From Streptomyces kanamyceticus (GTDB lineage Bacteria > Actinomycetota > Actinomycetes > Streptomycetales > Streptomycetaceae), in assembly GCF_008704495.1 (NCBI RefSeq), contig NZ_CP023699.1:2170001-2234000 (forward strand): 64,000 nucleotides of DNA, read 5' to 3'. The position numbers and the translations under genes are program-made. Shown here piece by piece: positions 51,162 through 59,392 of the stretch (the stretch's first letter is position 1; every line of letters begins with the position of its first letter). The notes below the pieces were generated by a model. It had not been told where the DNA came from. It saw only the letters and a list, made by a program, of their open reading frames with translations, and searched no databases.

Positions 51162-51848
51162 ATGACCGTGAGTGGAACCAAGTCGCAAGTGAACATCATC
51201 GCCGTCGTCGACGTCATCGGGGCGCTGTCCACCAAGTCACTGCAGGACGGCAACCTCTGCATGGTGGACGACGGTTCGTCCAACAGCTCCCATCAGGGGA
51301 CGCCGAACCTCGTGACCGTCGTCAAGCCCGGCCAGACCGTCTCGTGGACCGCGCTCGCCGTGGATCTGCAGACACCCGTGGAGATCAAGAACATCTCGTT
51401 CGTCCCGGCGAACGGCCAGCGCGGCCAGCACGACCAGAGCGGCCTGCAAGGACAGCAGGGGCAGCAGAGCCAGCAAGGACAGCAGGGGCAGCCCGGTGCG
51501 TACGGACAGGGCACCTACGGGCAGGGTGCGTACGGCCAGTCCGGCCAGTCCGGCCAGTTCGGTCAGCCCGGCCAGAGCGCCTACGGGCAGGGCTCCCCCG
51601 GTCAGTCCGGCCAGAGCTCCTACGACCAGAACTCCTACGGCCAGAGCACCGCGGGCCGCGGCTCGACCGCCCACGCCCAGGAGGGCGGCGACCCGGCGAG
51701 CGCCAAGCTCGACCTCGACGTGTGGACCGGCGTGGTGCCGTCCTGGATGGCGCGGGGCGTGGCGTACACGTACCGCCTGGAACTCCAGATGTACGACGGC
51801 GTCGACAGCGTCATGCACGTCGACTCCCCCGCGTTGATGTGTCAGTAG
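51162..51848 (+). CDS. AidA/PixA-family inclusion-body protein with Gly/Gln/Tyr low-complexity insert
   Basis: Protein of 228 aa, first of four paralogues. The AidA/PixA core has NIIAVVDVIGAL, a DGNLCMVDDGSSNSS strand region, VVKPGQTVSWTA, and after the insert WTGVVPSWMARGVAYTYRLEL. Between the two halves, residues about 85-172 consist almost only of Gly, Gln, Ser and Tyr (YGQGAYGQSGQSGQ, SYGQS), resembling prion-like segments of FUS-type proteins. The DNA there contains nearly identical 18-base repeats. No signal peptide. Family members form protein inclusions in Xenorhabdus (PixA) or are quorum-regulated (AidA). GGAG precedes the ATG. Confidence 0.82.
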   Translation: MTVSGTKSQVNIIAVVDVIGALSTKSLQDGNLCMVDDGSSNSSHQGTPNLVTVVKPGQTVSWTALAVDLQTPVEIKNISFVPANGQRGQHDQSGLQGQQGQQSQQGQQGQPGAYGQGTYGQGAYGQSGQSGQFGQPGQSAYGQGSPGQSGQSSYDQNSYGQSTAGRGSTAHAQEGGDPASAKLDLDVWTGVVPSWMARGVAYTYRLELQMYDGVDSVMHVDSPALMCQ

Positions 51849-51906
51849 CGGCCGGCCCGACAACGGCGACGACGGCAAAGCCGGGAACGACGACAAAGGC
51901 GGAATC

Positions 51907-52716
51907 ATGCCCCAACAGTTGGCGATCATCGTGCTCGTGGACGTCGGCAACGCGCTCACGTCCAACACCCTCGACGGCAACACCTACCTGTTCGACAACA
52001 TGAAGCTGCACGGCTCCGAGAACCAGGGCAGCGACGGTCTCGTGACCGCGATCCACGGCTCGTACTGGCGGGACGGTTCGCAGGCCAGCGAGCAGGTGCT
52101 CAACTGGCTGCCGTACAGCCTGGGTTCCATCCCGCCCACCGTGCCGCGCGGCTACGAGGTCGAGCGGGCCCGACAGAGCGACGAGCAGGCGCTCGCCGAA
52201 CTCCAGGACCTCGCCGCCAAGTCCACGGTGCCGAGCGCCGACGCGGCGGCCGAGCTCAACCGCATCCGCAAGAACGTGGGCACCCGGGTCAAGACCACCC
52301 GGCGCACCCGCGGCCGGATGTCCGGGCAGAAGATCGTGGACGTCACCGGCCAGGTCGTCACCGACGACGCCACGGCAGCGGCCAGCTACCCCGCCCCGGT
52401 GATCACCGACATCTACGGCGAGGCCGTGGACGCGAAGATCATGTACCCGGCGGAGTACGGCTCCCCCGACATGGTCACGGACGGCTGGTACTGGTCGGCC
52501 TCGGTCGATACCTCCCGGCCCGGGACGTACTCGTACACGATGCGCATCCAGCTGCACCGGCTCGCGCAGACGAACGGCGAGCTCCGGTGGGATGCGGTGA
52601 ACCTGACCTGCTCCTCGTCCCTGAAGATCACCTCGGAGCCGCGGCGCAACGCCTTCACCAAGGCGGGTGTCGGCCAGCTGCCGATCCCGACCACCCCGCC
52701 CGCCCAGCGCGGCTGA
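51907..52716 (+). CDS. AidA/PixA-family inclusion-body protein
   Basis: Protein of 269 aa, second paralogue. Start LAIIVLVDVGNAL, GNTYLFDN, then an expanded middle (about residues 65-155) with charged helical stretches (ADAAAELNRIRKNVG, an Arg/Thr-rich turn) in place of the low-complexity segment, and the usual end WYWSASVDTSRPGTYSYTMRIQL. AAAGGCGG precedes the ATG; the gap to the previous gene is 58 bases. The conserved pattern shared with its neighbours is Asp after a hydrophobic strand, Gly-Asn/Gly-His with Tyr/Leu-Tyr-Met, a W in the middle strand and W-x-G/A before a final Tyr-Arg/Gln beta strand. Confidence 0.78.
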   Translation: MPQQLAIIVLVDVGNALTSNTLDGNTYLFDNMKLHGSENQGSDGLVTAIHGSYWRDGSQASEQVLNWLPYSLGSIPPTVPRGYEVERARQSDEQALAELQDLAAKSTVPSADAAAELNRIRKNVGTRVKTTRRTRGRMSGQKIVDVTGQVVTDDATAAASYPAPVITDIYGEAVDAKIMYPAEYGSPDMVTDGWYWSASVDTSRPGTYSYTMRIQLHRLAQTNGELRWDAVNLTCSSSLKITSEPRRNAFTKAGVGQLPIPTTPPAQRG

Positions 52717-52743
52717 GTATCCCCATCGGACGAGGAGGAACAG

Positions 52744-53172
52744 ATGACCACCAAGCCGAGGCGGGAGACCGCCGCGAAGCGGCCGATCTCCATCACCGCC
52801 GTCGTGGACTGCGTGGGCGCCCTGGCGGCCGGCGATCTCCGGGGCCACCTGTACATGTACGACACGAACAAGGCCGGCGGCTCCACCGGGTTCGGCAGCG
52901 AGGAGCTGCAGACCAAGGCGGTTCGCGGGGATCAGATCCTGTGGAACTGCCTCGCCCTGGAGTGTGAGGCGTACGTCGCCATCGAGGACATCGTGATCGA
53001 CCGCGAGGTGTGCGAGCCGGAGCGGAAGGTGTACCCGGGCACCGATGTCGCGTACTGGATCGGCACGGTGAAGAAGGCCGACGCCGGGCCGATCACGTAC
53101 CAGCTCAAGTTCAAGCTGGGCACGCGGGACCAGCCGATCAGCACCACCCTGTCGTCGTCCCTCGTCGGCTAG
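52744..53172 (+). CDS. AidA/PixA-family inclusion-body protein
   Basis: Protein of 142 aa, third and shortest paralogue, with the core only: ITAVVDCVGALAAGDLRGHLYMYDTN, then IEDIVIDREVC and AYWIGTVKKADAGPITYQLKFKL. No insert is present. Three cysteines are visible. A strong site GAGGAGG precedes the ATG, and the gap to the previous gene is 27 bases. Confidence 0.78.
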   Translation: MTTKPRRETAAKRPISITAVVDCVGALAAGDLRGHLYMYDTNKAGGSTGFGSEELQTKAVRGDQILWNCLALECEAYVAIEDIVIDREVCEPERKVYPGTDVAYWIGTVKKADAGPITYQLKFKLGTRDQPISTTLSSSLVG

Positions 53173-53211
53173 GGACCAGGCAGTCATGGCGGCGTACGCG
53201 AAGGAGGCACG

Positions 53212-53763
53212 GTGAGCACCACTACGCGCAGTGGCGTGGAGAAGCAGAATCCCGGTCAGCTGAACTCGGTCCAGCTCAACATCGTGACGCTCATCAACAT
53301 GGAGCGGGCGACGGACACGGGCTCGCTGAGCGACGCGATGTACATGATGGACAACAGCATCGGCGGCAAGGGCCAGGGCACGCCCTCCCTCGAAACGGTG
53401 TGCAAGCAGGGGCAGGTCATCAACTGGATCGTGCGCCCGATCGACATGGAGAAGCGCCTGGACGGCACCTGGCCCCCCATGCCGAAGATCAACAACATCG
53501 TCTTCCTCGACACCGAGCTGGGTGACGAGGAGGACGTGGCGGAGCGCCGGATCTTCAACGAACTGAAGATCTACGGGATGCCCGACCGCGTGCGGGACAA
53601 GTACACGCCGGTCTACTACTACTGGGCGGGCACGGTCATGAGCACCGCGAAGCCCGGCCTGTACCGGTACCGCGTCGTGCTGGAGCTGGAGCAGGAGGGC
53701 AAGAAGGAGAGGCTCTACCTGAACACCTCGATCCACCCCTCGATCAGGATCATCCCGACCTGA
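53212..53763 (+). CDS. AidA/PixA-family inclusion-body protein
   Basis: Protein of 183 aa, fourth paralogue. LNIVTLINMERA and DAMYMMDNSIGGKGQGTPSL match the family (note the methionine-rich run, also a PixA trait), followed by INWIVRPIDMEK, INNIVFLDTE, YYYWAGTVMS and YRYRVVLELEQ. GTG at 53212 follows AAGGAGG. It is the last gene of the operon; a perfect hairpin follows at 53793. Confidence 0.8.
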   Translation: MSTTTRSGVEKQNPGQLNSVQLNIVTLINMERATDTGSLSDAMYMMDNSIGGKGQGTPSLETVCKQGQVINWIVRPIDMEKRLDGTWPPMPKINNIVFLDTELGDEEDVAERRIFNELKIYGMPDRVRDKYTPVYYYWAGTVMSTAKPGLYRYRVVLELEQEGKKERLYLNTSIHPSIRIIPT

Positions 53764-53792
53764 CCGACCTGACCGACCTGATCCAACCTGAC

Positions 53793-53834
53793 CGACGGGA
53801 GGAGCGGCCCGGTGCCGGGCCGCTCCTCCCGTCG
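53793..53834 (+). terminator. Perfect hairpin terminator of the inclusion-protein operon
   Basis: CGACGGGAGGAGCGGCCC, loop GGTGCC, then the exact complement: 18-pair stem without mismatch. It is preceded by short direct repeats of GACCTGACC. Confidence 0.85.
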
Positions 53835-53854
53835 GCACCAGGGGCACTATGAAT

Positions 53855-53879
53855 GGGGTGTATACCCCACATGTATAGT
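53855..53879 (+). promoter_or_regulatory. Promoter and operator-like palindrome before the deacetylase gene
   Basis: GGGGTGTATACCCC (53855-53868) is a near-palindrome, and TATAGT (53874-53879) is a good -10 box. A start of transcription about seven bases after the -10 would fall at the ATG at 53886, so the mRNA may be leaderless. The palindrome overlaps the expected -35/spacer and could bind a regulator. Confidence 0.45.
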
Positions 53880-53885
53880 GCTCGC

Positions 53886-54695
53886 ATGCCTGCCGTGAAC
53901 ATGACTTCCCCCCACAAGACCACCCGATCGACGAAGAGGGTGCGCCGTACCGCGTCCGCTCTCGCCGCGGGGGCCGCCCTCGCCCTCGCGATGACCGGGT
54001 GCACCAAGCTCGACACCACGTCCCCCGCCACGGTCCGTACGGATGCGGCGGACGCGAAGGCCGCCGACCAGGGCAAATTCGGCACGGTCGACTGCCGCAA
54101 GGCCAAGTGCGTGGCCCTCACCTTCGACGCGGGGCCGAGCGAGAACACGCCCAGGCTGCTGAAGATCCTCAAGGAGAAGAAGGTGCCCGCGACCTTCTTC
54201 ACGCTCGGCAAGAACCACATAGAGAAGTACCCCGAGCTCGTGAAGCAGATGGACGCCGAGGGGCACGAGGTCGCGAGCCACACCTGGTCGCACAAGATCC
54301 TCACGAAGATCGACGCCAAGGAGGCGCGCAAGGAGCTCGAGCGCCCCAACGAGGCGATCGAGAAGCTCATCAGCAAGAAGCCGACGCTGATGCGCCCGCC
54401 GCAGGGCCGCACCAACGACGACATCAACAAGCTCTCCAAGGAGCTCGGCCTCTCGGAGATCCTGTGGTCCGTGACCGCCAAGGACTACACGACCAATGAC
54501 TCCAAGCTGATCGAGAAGCGGGTCCTAGACCAGACCAAGCGCGACGGCATCATCCTGCTGCACGACATCTACAAGGGCACCGTCCCCGCCGTGCCCGGTG
54601 TCATCGACGGGCTGAAGAAGCGCGGCTTCGTCTTCGTGACCGTGCCGCAGCTGCTCGCGCCGGGCAAGGCCGAGCCGGGCAAGATCTACCGCTAG
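53886..54695 (+). CDS. Polysaccharide deacetylase (NodB family), probable lipoprotein
   Basis: Protein of 269 aa. The N-terminus is basic, then a hydrophobic segment ends with LAMTGC, a plausible lipobox, so it is likely exported and lipidated. The NodB domain shows VALTFDAGPSE (first Asp kept, second position Ala), the metal histidines in SHTWSH, RPPQGRTNDD and HDIYKGT near the end. Unlike the fused synthase at 7193-9289, the histidine pair here is complete, so activity on peptidoglycan or chitin-like polymers is possible. ATG at 53886 (alternative 53901). It is a separate transcription unit from the inclusion-protein operon. Confidence 0.87.
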   Translation: MPAVNMTSPHKTTRSTKRVRRTASALAAGAALALAMTGCTKLDTTSPATVRTDAADAKAADQGKFGTVDCRKAKCVALTFDAGPSENTPRLLKILKEKKVPATFFTLGKNHIEKYPELVKQMDAEGHEVASHTWSHKILTKIDAKEARKELERPNEAIEKLISKKPTLMRPPQGRTNDDINKLSKELGLSEILWSVTAKDYTTNDSKLIEKRVLDQTKRDGIILLHDIYKGTVPAVPGVIDGLKKRGFVFVTVPQLLAPGKAEPGKIYR

Positions 54696-54716
54696 GCGCC
54701 GCCCCCGGGGCGCGCG

Positions 54717-55952
54717 TCACCACGTCAGGTGCAGCGCCTCGGGAGCCCGGTGGATCAGGGTCGGCCGCATCGTGACGTCCGGCCGGTCGTCGGCGAGCCG
54801 GAGGCCGGGCAGGCGCCGGGTCAGCAGCTCCAGGGTGATCCTCAGCTGCTCGCGGGCGAGCTGGGCGCCCACGCACGCGTGCGGGCCGAGGCCGAAGGCG
54901 AGGTGGCGGCCGCCCTGCCGCCGCTCGATGTCGAAGACGTCCGGGCACGGATGCCGGGCGGCGTCCCGACCCGCCGCCCCGAACGCCACCAACACCTCGC
55001 TGCCCTCGGGCAGTTCGGTGCCCGCCAGGGTCACGGCCCGGGTGGTGACGCGGCGGAAGGCCTGCAGCGCCGTGTCGTAGCGGGCCGCCTCCTCGATCGC
55101 CGCCGGGATCCGTGCGGGCTCCGCCGTGAGCCGCTCCCACTGGTCCCGGTGGCGCAGCAGATGGAACACCGTGGTGCCGATCAGGGCCGTGGTGGTGAGG
55201 TGCCCCGCGAGCAGGAAGTTCTGCAGCTGCGCGACGAGTTCGTGACGCTGTTCGAGGGTGAGGGGCTCGTCGGCGGGGCCGGGCGCGAGTGAGGTGACGA
55301 GCTCCGTGCACAGGTCGTCGCGCGGCGCCGCCCGGCGGTCGCGCGCATAGCCGTCCAGGATCTGTTGCATCGTCACGATGTCCTGGGCGAGGGCCACTTG
55401 AGCTGCCTCGCCCATCGGCCGGAAGAGCAGCCGCTCGGTCTGGTGCCCGCCGTGCACGACCCTCGGTACGTCGGCGGGGTCGAGCCCGACGAGCCGCCCG
55501 ATGACGTCGCCGGGCAGCCGCCGCGCGTACGCCTCCATCAGCTCGACGCGGCCCTGCCCCTGCCCCGCGAAGGAGTCGACGAGCGCCTCGGCCCGCTCCT
55601 TCACGTACGGCACCAGCGCCGCGACCCGCGCCCCCGAGAGCCCTCGGACCAGCGGCGCGCGCAGCCTCCGGTGCGCGGCGCCGTCCGAGCTCACCACGAA
55701 GGGGCGGCCCCCGAAGCCCTCTCCGAGGACGGCGAACGCCTCGGCCGACGGGTACACGTCGCCGCGCAGCACACGGGCGGACGAGAAGTCGTCGGGGCGG
55801 CGCAGGACCTCCCTGACATCGGCGTCGCGGGCCACCAGCCAGGCGTCGAACTCGGGGACGAAGGTGAGCCCGTCGGCCGCGCGGGCGCGGGCGTAGAGCG
55901 GGTAGGGATCGCGCGTCAACTCATCGAGCCTGTCGTGTCGTTGACGGTCCAT
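54717..55952 (-). CDS. Cytochrome P450
   Basis: P450 of 411 aa. The heme-thiolate signature is FGLGPHACVGAQLAR, the I-helix motif LLAGHLTTTA and the ExxR region EEAARYDT fit class I bacterial P450s of the CYP105/107-like type. It hydroxylates or otherwise oxidises an unknown substrate and needs ferredoxin from elsewhere in the genome. ATG at 55952. It is divergent from an SRPBCC-fold gene across a 105-base gap, a combination often seen with aromatic polyketide or steroid tailoring but not diagnostic here. Confidence 0.92.
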   Translation of the reverse strand: MDRQRHDRLDELTRDPYPLYARARAADGLTFVPEFDAWLVARDADVREVLRRPDDFSSARVLRGDVYPSAEAFAVLGEGFGGRPFVVSSDGAAHRRLRAPLVRGLSGARVAALVPYVKERAEALVDSFAGQGQGRVELMEAYARRLPGDVIGRLVGLDPADVPRVVHGGHQTERLLFRPMGEAAQVALAQDIVTMQQILDGYARDRRAAPRDDLCTELVTSLAPGPADEPLTLEQRHELVAQLQNFLLAGHLTTTALIGTTVFHLLRHRDQWERLTAEPARIPAAIEEAARYDTALQAFRRVTTRAVTLAGTELPEGSEVLVAFGAAGRDAARHPCPDVFDIERRQGGRHLAFGLGPHACVGAQLAREQLRITLELLTRRLPGLRLADDRPDVTMRPTLIHRAPEALHLTW

Positions 55953-56057
55953 GAGGCCCTCCGGGCGCCGATTGTGCAGCACGTGCCGCCCATCGTGGCG
56001 GAGCCCCCCGGCGGGGCGGAAGAGCGCATCGGGGCACCGACCTGGCAGGCTCGGGGC

Positions 56058-56489
56058 GTGGCTCACTTCCAGTTCACCAGGGACGTGCCCCTGCCCGCGT
56101 CCGAGACCTGGTCCCGGCTGACGGCGTGGGAGCGGCACGCCGACGCGGTCCCGCTGACCCGGGTGCGCGTGCGGACGCCGGGGCCCACGCGCGTCGGCAC
56201 GGTCTTCGTCGCCCGCAGCGGCCTCGGTCCCCTCGGCTTCGACGACGTGATGGAGGTCGTCGCGTGGCACCCACCGCTGGGCACGGCGCCGGGCCGCTGC
56301 CGCCTGGAGAAACGGGGCACGTTCGTGACGGGCTGGGCGGAGATCGAGGTCTACCCGTACGACACGGGTTCCAGGGTGATCTGGCGCGAGGACCTGCGGG
56401 TACGCGCGCTACCAGCCGTGTTCGACGGTGTACTGGCCACGATCGCGACGCGCATGTTCACCCGAGCGGTAACCCACCTGACGCGATAA
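56058..56489 (+). CDS. SRPBCC (START/Bet v1-like) family protein
   Basis: Protein of 143 aa. Features of the SRPBCC fold: FTRDVPLPASETWSRLTAWERHADAVP at the N-terminus, a beta-sheet middle GTVFVARSGLGPLGFDDVMEVV, and a long C-terminal helix ATIATRMFTRAV. It should bind a hydrophobic ligand; cyclase and transport roles are both known in the family. GTG at 56058. It is immediately followed by a short intergenic repeat cluster. Confidence 0.75.
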   Translation: MAHFQFTRDVPLPASETWSRLTAWERHADAVPLTRVRVRTPGPTRVGTVFVARSGLGPLGFDDVMEVVAWHPPLGTAPGRCRLEKRGTFVTGWAEIEVYPYDTGSRVIWREDLRVRALPAVFDGVLATIATRMFTRAVTHLTR

Positions 56490-56574
56490 GGGGCGCGGGG
56501 AACTGCGCGAAGGAGCGCGGGGAACTCCGCAAGGGGCGCGGGGAACTGCGCGCCCAGCCACGACCAACCCGCAC
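56489..56574 (+). repeat. Streptomyces-type intergenic repeat, three copies
   Basis: GGGGCGCGGGGAACTGCGCG and close variants follow one another directly after the SRPBCC gene (near 56490, 56513 and 56533); the last copy runs into CCCAGCCACGACC. The element is known to me as a common intergenic repeat in Streptomyces genomes; its function is unclear. Confidence 0.75.
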
Positions 56575-56602
56575 CCGACACCCCGCCCCCGGCAACGAGC
56601 CC

Positions 56603-57766
56603 TCAGGCCACGGACCCGATCCGCCCCGAAGCCCCCCGCGCTCCATCCGGATGGATGGGCGTGTGCGCCCCGGTCAAGGACACCCCACTGCCACCCCGCC
56701 GATTGGCGACGATCTCCGAGGCGATGGACAGCGCGGTCTCCTCGGGCGTACGCGCACCGAGGTCGAGCCCGATGGGCGACCGCAGCCGCGCAAGCTCAAG
56801 CTCGGTCACACCCACGTCCCGCAACCGCGCGTTGCGGTCCTCGTGCGTACGGCGCGAGCCCATCGCGCCGACGTAGGCGACGGGCAGCCGCAGCGCGTGC
56901 CGCAACAACGGCACGTCGAACTTGGCGTCGTGCGTCAGCACGCACAGCACCGTGCGGCCGTCGGTCTCCGTCCGCTCCAGGTAACGATGCGGCCAGTCAA
57001 CGACGATCTCGTCGGCGTCCGGGAAGCGGACGGCGGTGGCGAAGACGGGCCTGGCGTCGCAGACGGTGACGCGGTAGCCGAGGAACTTGCCGATGCGTAC
57101 GAGCGCCGACGCGAAGTCGATCGCGCCGAACACGATCATGCGGGGCGGCGGCACGCTCGACTCGACGAGCAGCGAGAGCGGCTGACCGCAGCGCGAGCCG
57201 TCCGCGCCAATCTCGACGACGCCGGTCTGCCCCGCGTCCAGCATGGCGCGGGCCTCCCCCGCCGCCGTGCGGTCCAGCTCCGGGTGTCCGCCGAGCCCTC
57301 CCTCGTACTCCGCTGAGGACTCCCCTGAGGAACGTACGAGAAGGGCGCGGCCCACCAGTTCGGCGGGCCCGGACGTGATGCGGGCGACCGCCGCCGCCTC
57401 CCCCGAGGAGGCGGCGGCGAGAGCGGCCGCGAACACGGTCCGCGCCGGGGAGTCCGCGCGGACCGGGGTGATCAGGATGTCGATGATGCCGCCGCAGGTA
57501 AGACCCACGGCGAAGGCGTCGTCGTCGCTGTAGCCGAAGCGTTCGAGGACGGTCTCGCCGTCCTCAAGCGCCTGCTGGCACAGTTCGTAGACGGCACCCT
57601 CCACACATCCGCCGGAGACCGAGCCGATCGCCGTGCCCTCGCTGTCGACGGCGAGCGCGGCACCCGGTTGCCGGGGCGCGCTCCCGCCGACGGCCACCAC
57701 GGTGGCGACGGCGAACTCACGTCCCTGCCCGACCCACCGGTTCAGCTCGTCGGCGATGTCCAGCAT
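56603..57766 (-). CDS. xdhC: XdhC family protein (molybdenum cofactor insertion)
   Basis: Protein of 387 aa. The N-terminal XdhC/CoxI domain has VVAVGGSAPRQPGAALAV and GSVSGGCVEGAVYE with the conserved Cys; the C-terminal Rossmann domain begins MIVFGAIDFASAL and contains CVLTHDAKFDVPLL, AYVGAMGSRRT and GLDLGARTPEETALSI. XdhC binds and sulfurates molybdenum cofactor and inserts it into xanthine dehydrogenase. It is the last gene on this strand after the permease and the three dehydrogenase subunits, fitting that role. Confidence 0.9.
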   Translation of the reverse strand: MLDIADELNRWVGQGREFAVATVVAVGGSAPRQPGAALAVDSEGTAIGSVSGGCVEGAVYELCQQALEDGETVLERFGYSDDDAFAVGLTCGGIIDILITPVRADSPARTVFAAALAAASSGEAAAVARITSGPAELVGRALLVRSSGESSAEYEGGLGGHPELDRTAAGEARAMLDAGQTGVVEIGADGSRCGQPLSLLVESSVPPPRMIVFGAIDFASALVRIGKFLGYRVTVCDARPVFATAVRFPDADEIVVDWPHRYLERTETDGRTVLCVLTHDAKFDVPLLRHALRLPVAYVGAMGSRRTHEDRNARLRDVGVTELELARLRSPIGLDLGARTPEETALSIASEIVANRRGGSGVSLTGAHTPIHPDGARGASGRIGSVA

Positions 57767-57811
57767 GTCGGCCTCCTGCTATGTCTCGGGATGTGCGGAG
57801 GGCGCGGCGCC

Positions 57812-59266
57812 TCAGTGGACGCCCAGCCATCCTTCGATGGGGTTGAGGGCGAAGTAGACGATGAAGATCACCGTCAGGCCCCACATGAAGGCGCCGATCT
57901 CGCGCGCCTTGCCCTGCGCGATCTTGATGGCGACCCAGGAGATGACGCCCGCCGCGACACCGGTGGTGATGGTGTACGTGAAGGGCATGAGCACCACGGT
58001 CAGGAAGACCGGGATGGCGGTGGCGCGGTCGGCCCAGTCGACGTGCCGGGCGTTCATCATCATCATCGCTCCGATGACGACGAGCGCCGCGGAGGCGACC
58101 TCCTGCGGCACGATCGCGGTGAGCGGCGTGAAGAAGAGGCAGGCCGCGAAGAACAGGCCGGTGACGACCGAGGCGAGCCCGGTACGGGCGCCTTCGCCGA
58201 CGCCGGTCGCGGACTCGACGAAGACGGTCTGGCCGGAGCCGCCCGCGACGCCGCCGATGGCACCGCCCGCGCCGTCGATGAACAGCGCCTTGGACAGGCC
58301 CGGCATGCGGCCCTTGTCGTCGGCGAGGTTGGCCTCGGTGCCGACGCCGATGATGGTGGCCATCGCGTCGAAGAACCCGGCGAGCACGAGGGTGAAGACG
58401 ATCATGCCGACGGTCATCGCGCCGACCTCGCCCCAGCCGCCGAACTCGACGTCGCCGAAGAGCGAGAAGTCGGGGGACGATACGGCGCTGCCGTGCAGTT
58501 CCGGCGTGCCGTTGGCCCACTGCTTGGGGTCGACGACGTCCAGGGCGTTGAGGACGACGGCGACGATGGTGCCGGTGACGATGCCGATCAGGATCGCGCC
58601 GGGGATGTTGCGCGCCTGCAGCATGAAGATGAGGAGCAGGGTGCCCGCGAAGATCAGGACGGGCCAGCCCTGGAGCTCTCCCGCGGGGCCGAGCGTGAGC
58701 GGGGTGGCCTTGCCCTGGTGGACGAAGCCGCCCTTGACCAGGCCGATGATGGCGATGAAGAGCCCGATGCCCATGGTGATGCCGTGCTTGAGGGCGAGCG
58801 GGATCGCGTTCATGATCATCTCGCGTAGCCCGGTGATCACGAGCAGCATGATCACCACGCCGTACATCACACACATGCCCATGGCCTGCGGCCAGGTCAT
58901 CTCGGGTGCGACCTGCGAGGAGATCACTCCGGACACGGAGAGTCCGGCGGCCAGGGCCAGCGGCACCTTGCCGACGAAGCCCATGAGGAGCGTGGTGAAC
59001 GCCGCGGCGAACGCCGTCGCGGTGATCACGGCCTTGGTGGCCATGGTGTCCCCCGCCGCGTCCTTGCCGGACAGGATCAGGGGGTTGAGCAGGAGGATGT
59101 ACGCCATCGCCATGAAGGTGGTGACGCCGCCGCGTATCTCACGCGCGACCGTGGATCCTCGCCCGGATATGTGGAAGTACCGATCGAGCCAAGACCTTCC
59201 GGCGGGGACGCGCGAGCCGGGGCCCGCGTCCTCTGCGGTGGTCTTCGGCTCCACAGACTGGGTCAT
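57812..59266 (-). CDS. NCS2-family purine permease (AzgA/PbuG-like)
   Basis: Membrane transporter of 484 aa with about 12-13 helices. The N-terminal EIRGGVTTFMAMAYILLLNP and the middle GQTVFVESATGVGEGARTGLASVVTG block, with the substrate-contacting Glu/Thr residues, are of the AzgA (hypoxanthine/adenine/guanine) subgroup. It would import purines for the neighbouring xanthine dehydrogenase. ATG at 59266 with GGGAG about eight bases upstream; an alternative in-frame start lies at 59281. It lies on the same strand downstream of the dehydrogenase operon, 232 bases away. Confidence 0.9.
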   Translation of the reverse strand: MTQSVEPKTTAEDAGPGSRVPAGRSWLDRYFHISGRGSTVAREIRGGVTTFMAMAYILLLNPLILSGKDAAGDTMATKAVITATAFAAAFTTLLMGFVGKVPLALAAGLSVSGVISSQVAPEMTWPQAMGMCVMYGVVIMLLVITGLREMIMNAIPLALKHGITMGIGLFIAIIGLVKGGFVHQGKATPLTLGPAGELQGWPVLIFAGTLLLIFMLQARNIPGAILIGIVTGTIVAVVLNALDVVDPKQWANGTPELHGSAVSSPDFSLFGDVEFGGWGEVGAMTVGMIVFTLVLAGFFDAMATIIGVGTEANLADDKGRMPGLSKALFIDGAGGAIGGVAGGSGQTVFVESATGVGEGARTGLASVVTGLFFAACLFFTPLTAIVPQEVASAALVVIGAMMMMNARHVDWADRATAIPVFLTVVLMPFTYTITTGVAAGVISWVAIKIAQGKAREIGAFMWGLTVIFIVYFALNPIEGWLGVH

Positions 59267-59392
59267 GGTGCCTACTCCCAAGGTTCACAGGGGCACCCGC
59301 TGACTGCGGGATTTGGGATGGTGCGTTGGCTGCACGACCCGGGGGACGGCCCGAGACGAACGACATCTCCCTCAAGGAGAAGGGGAGTTGAG

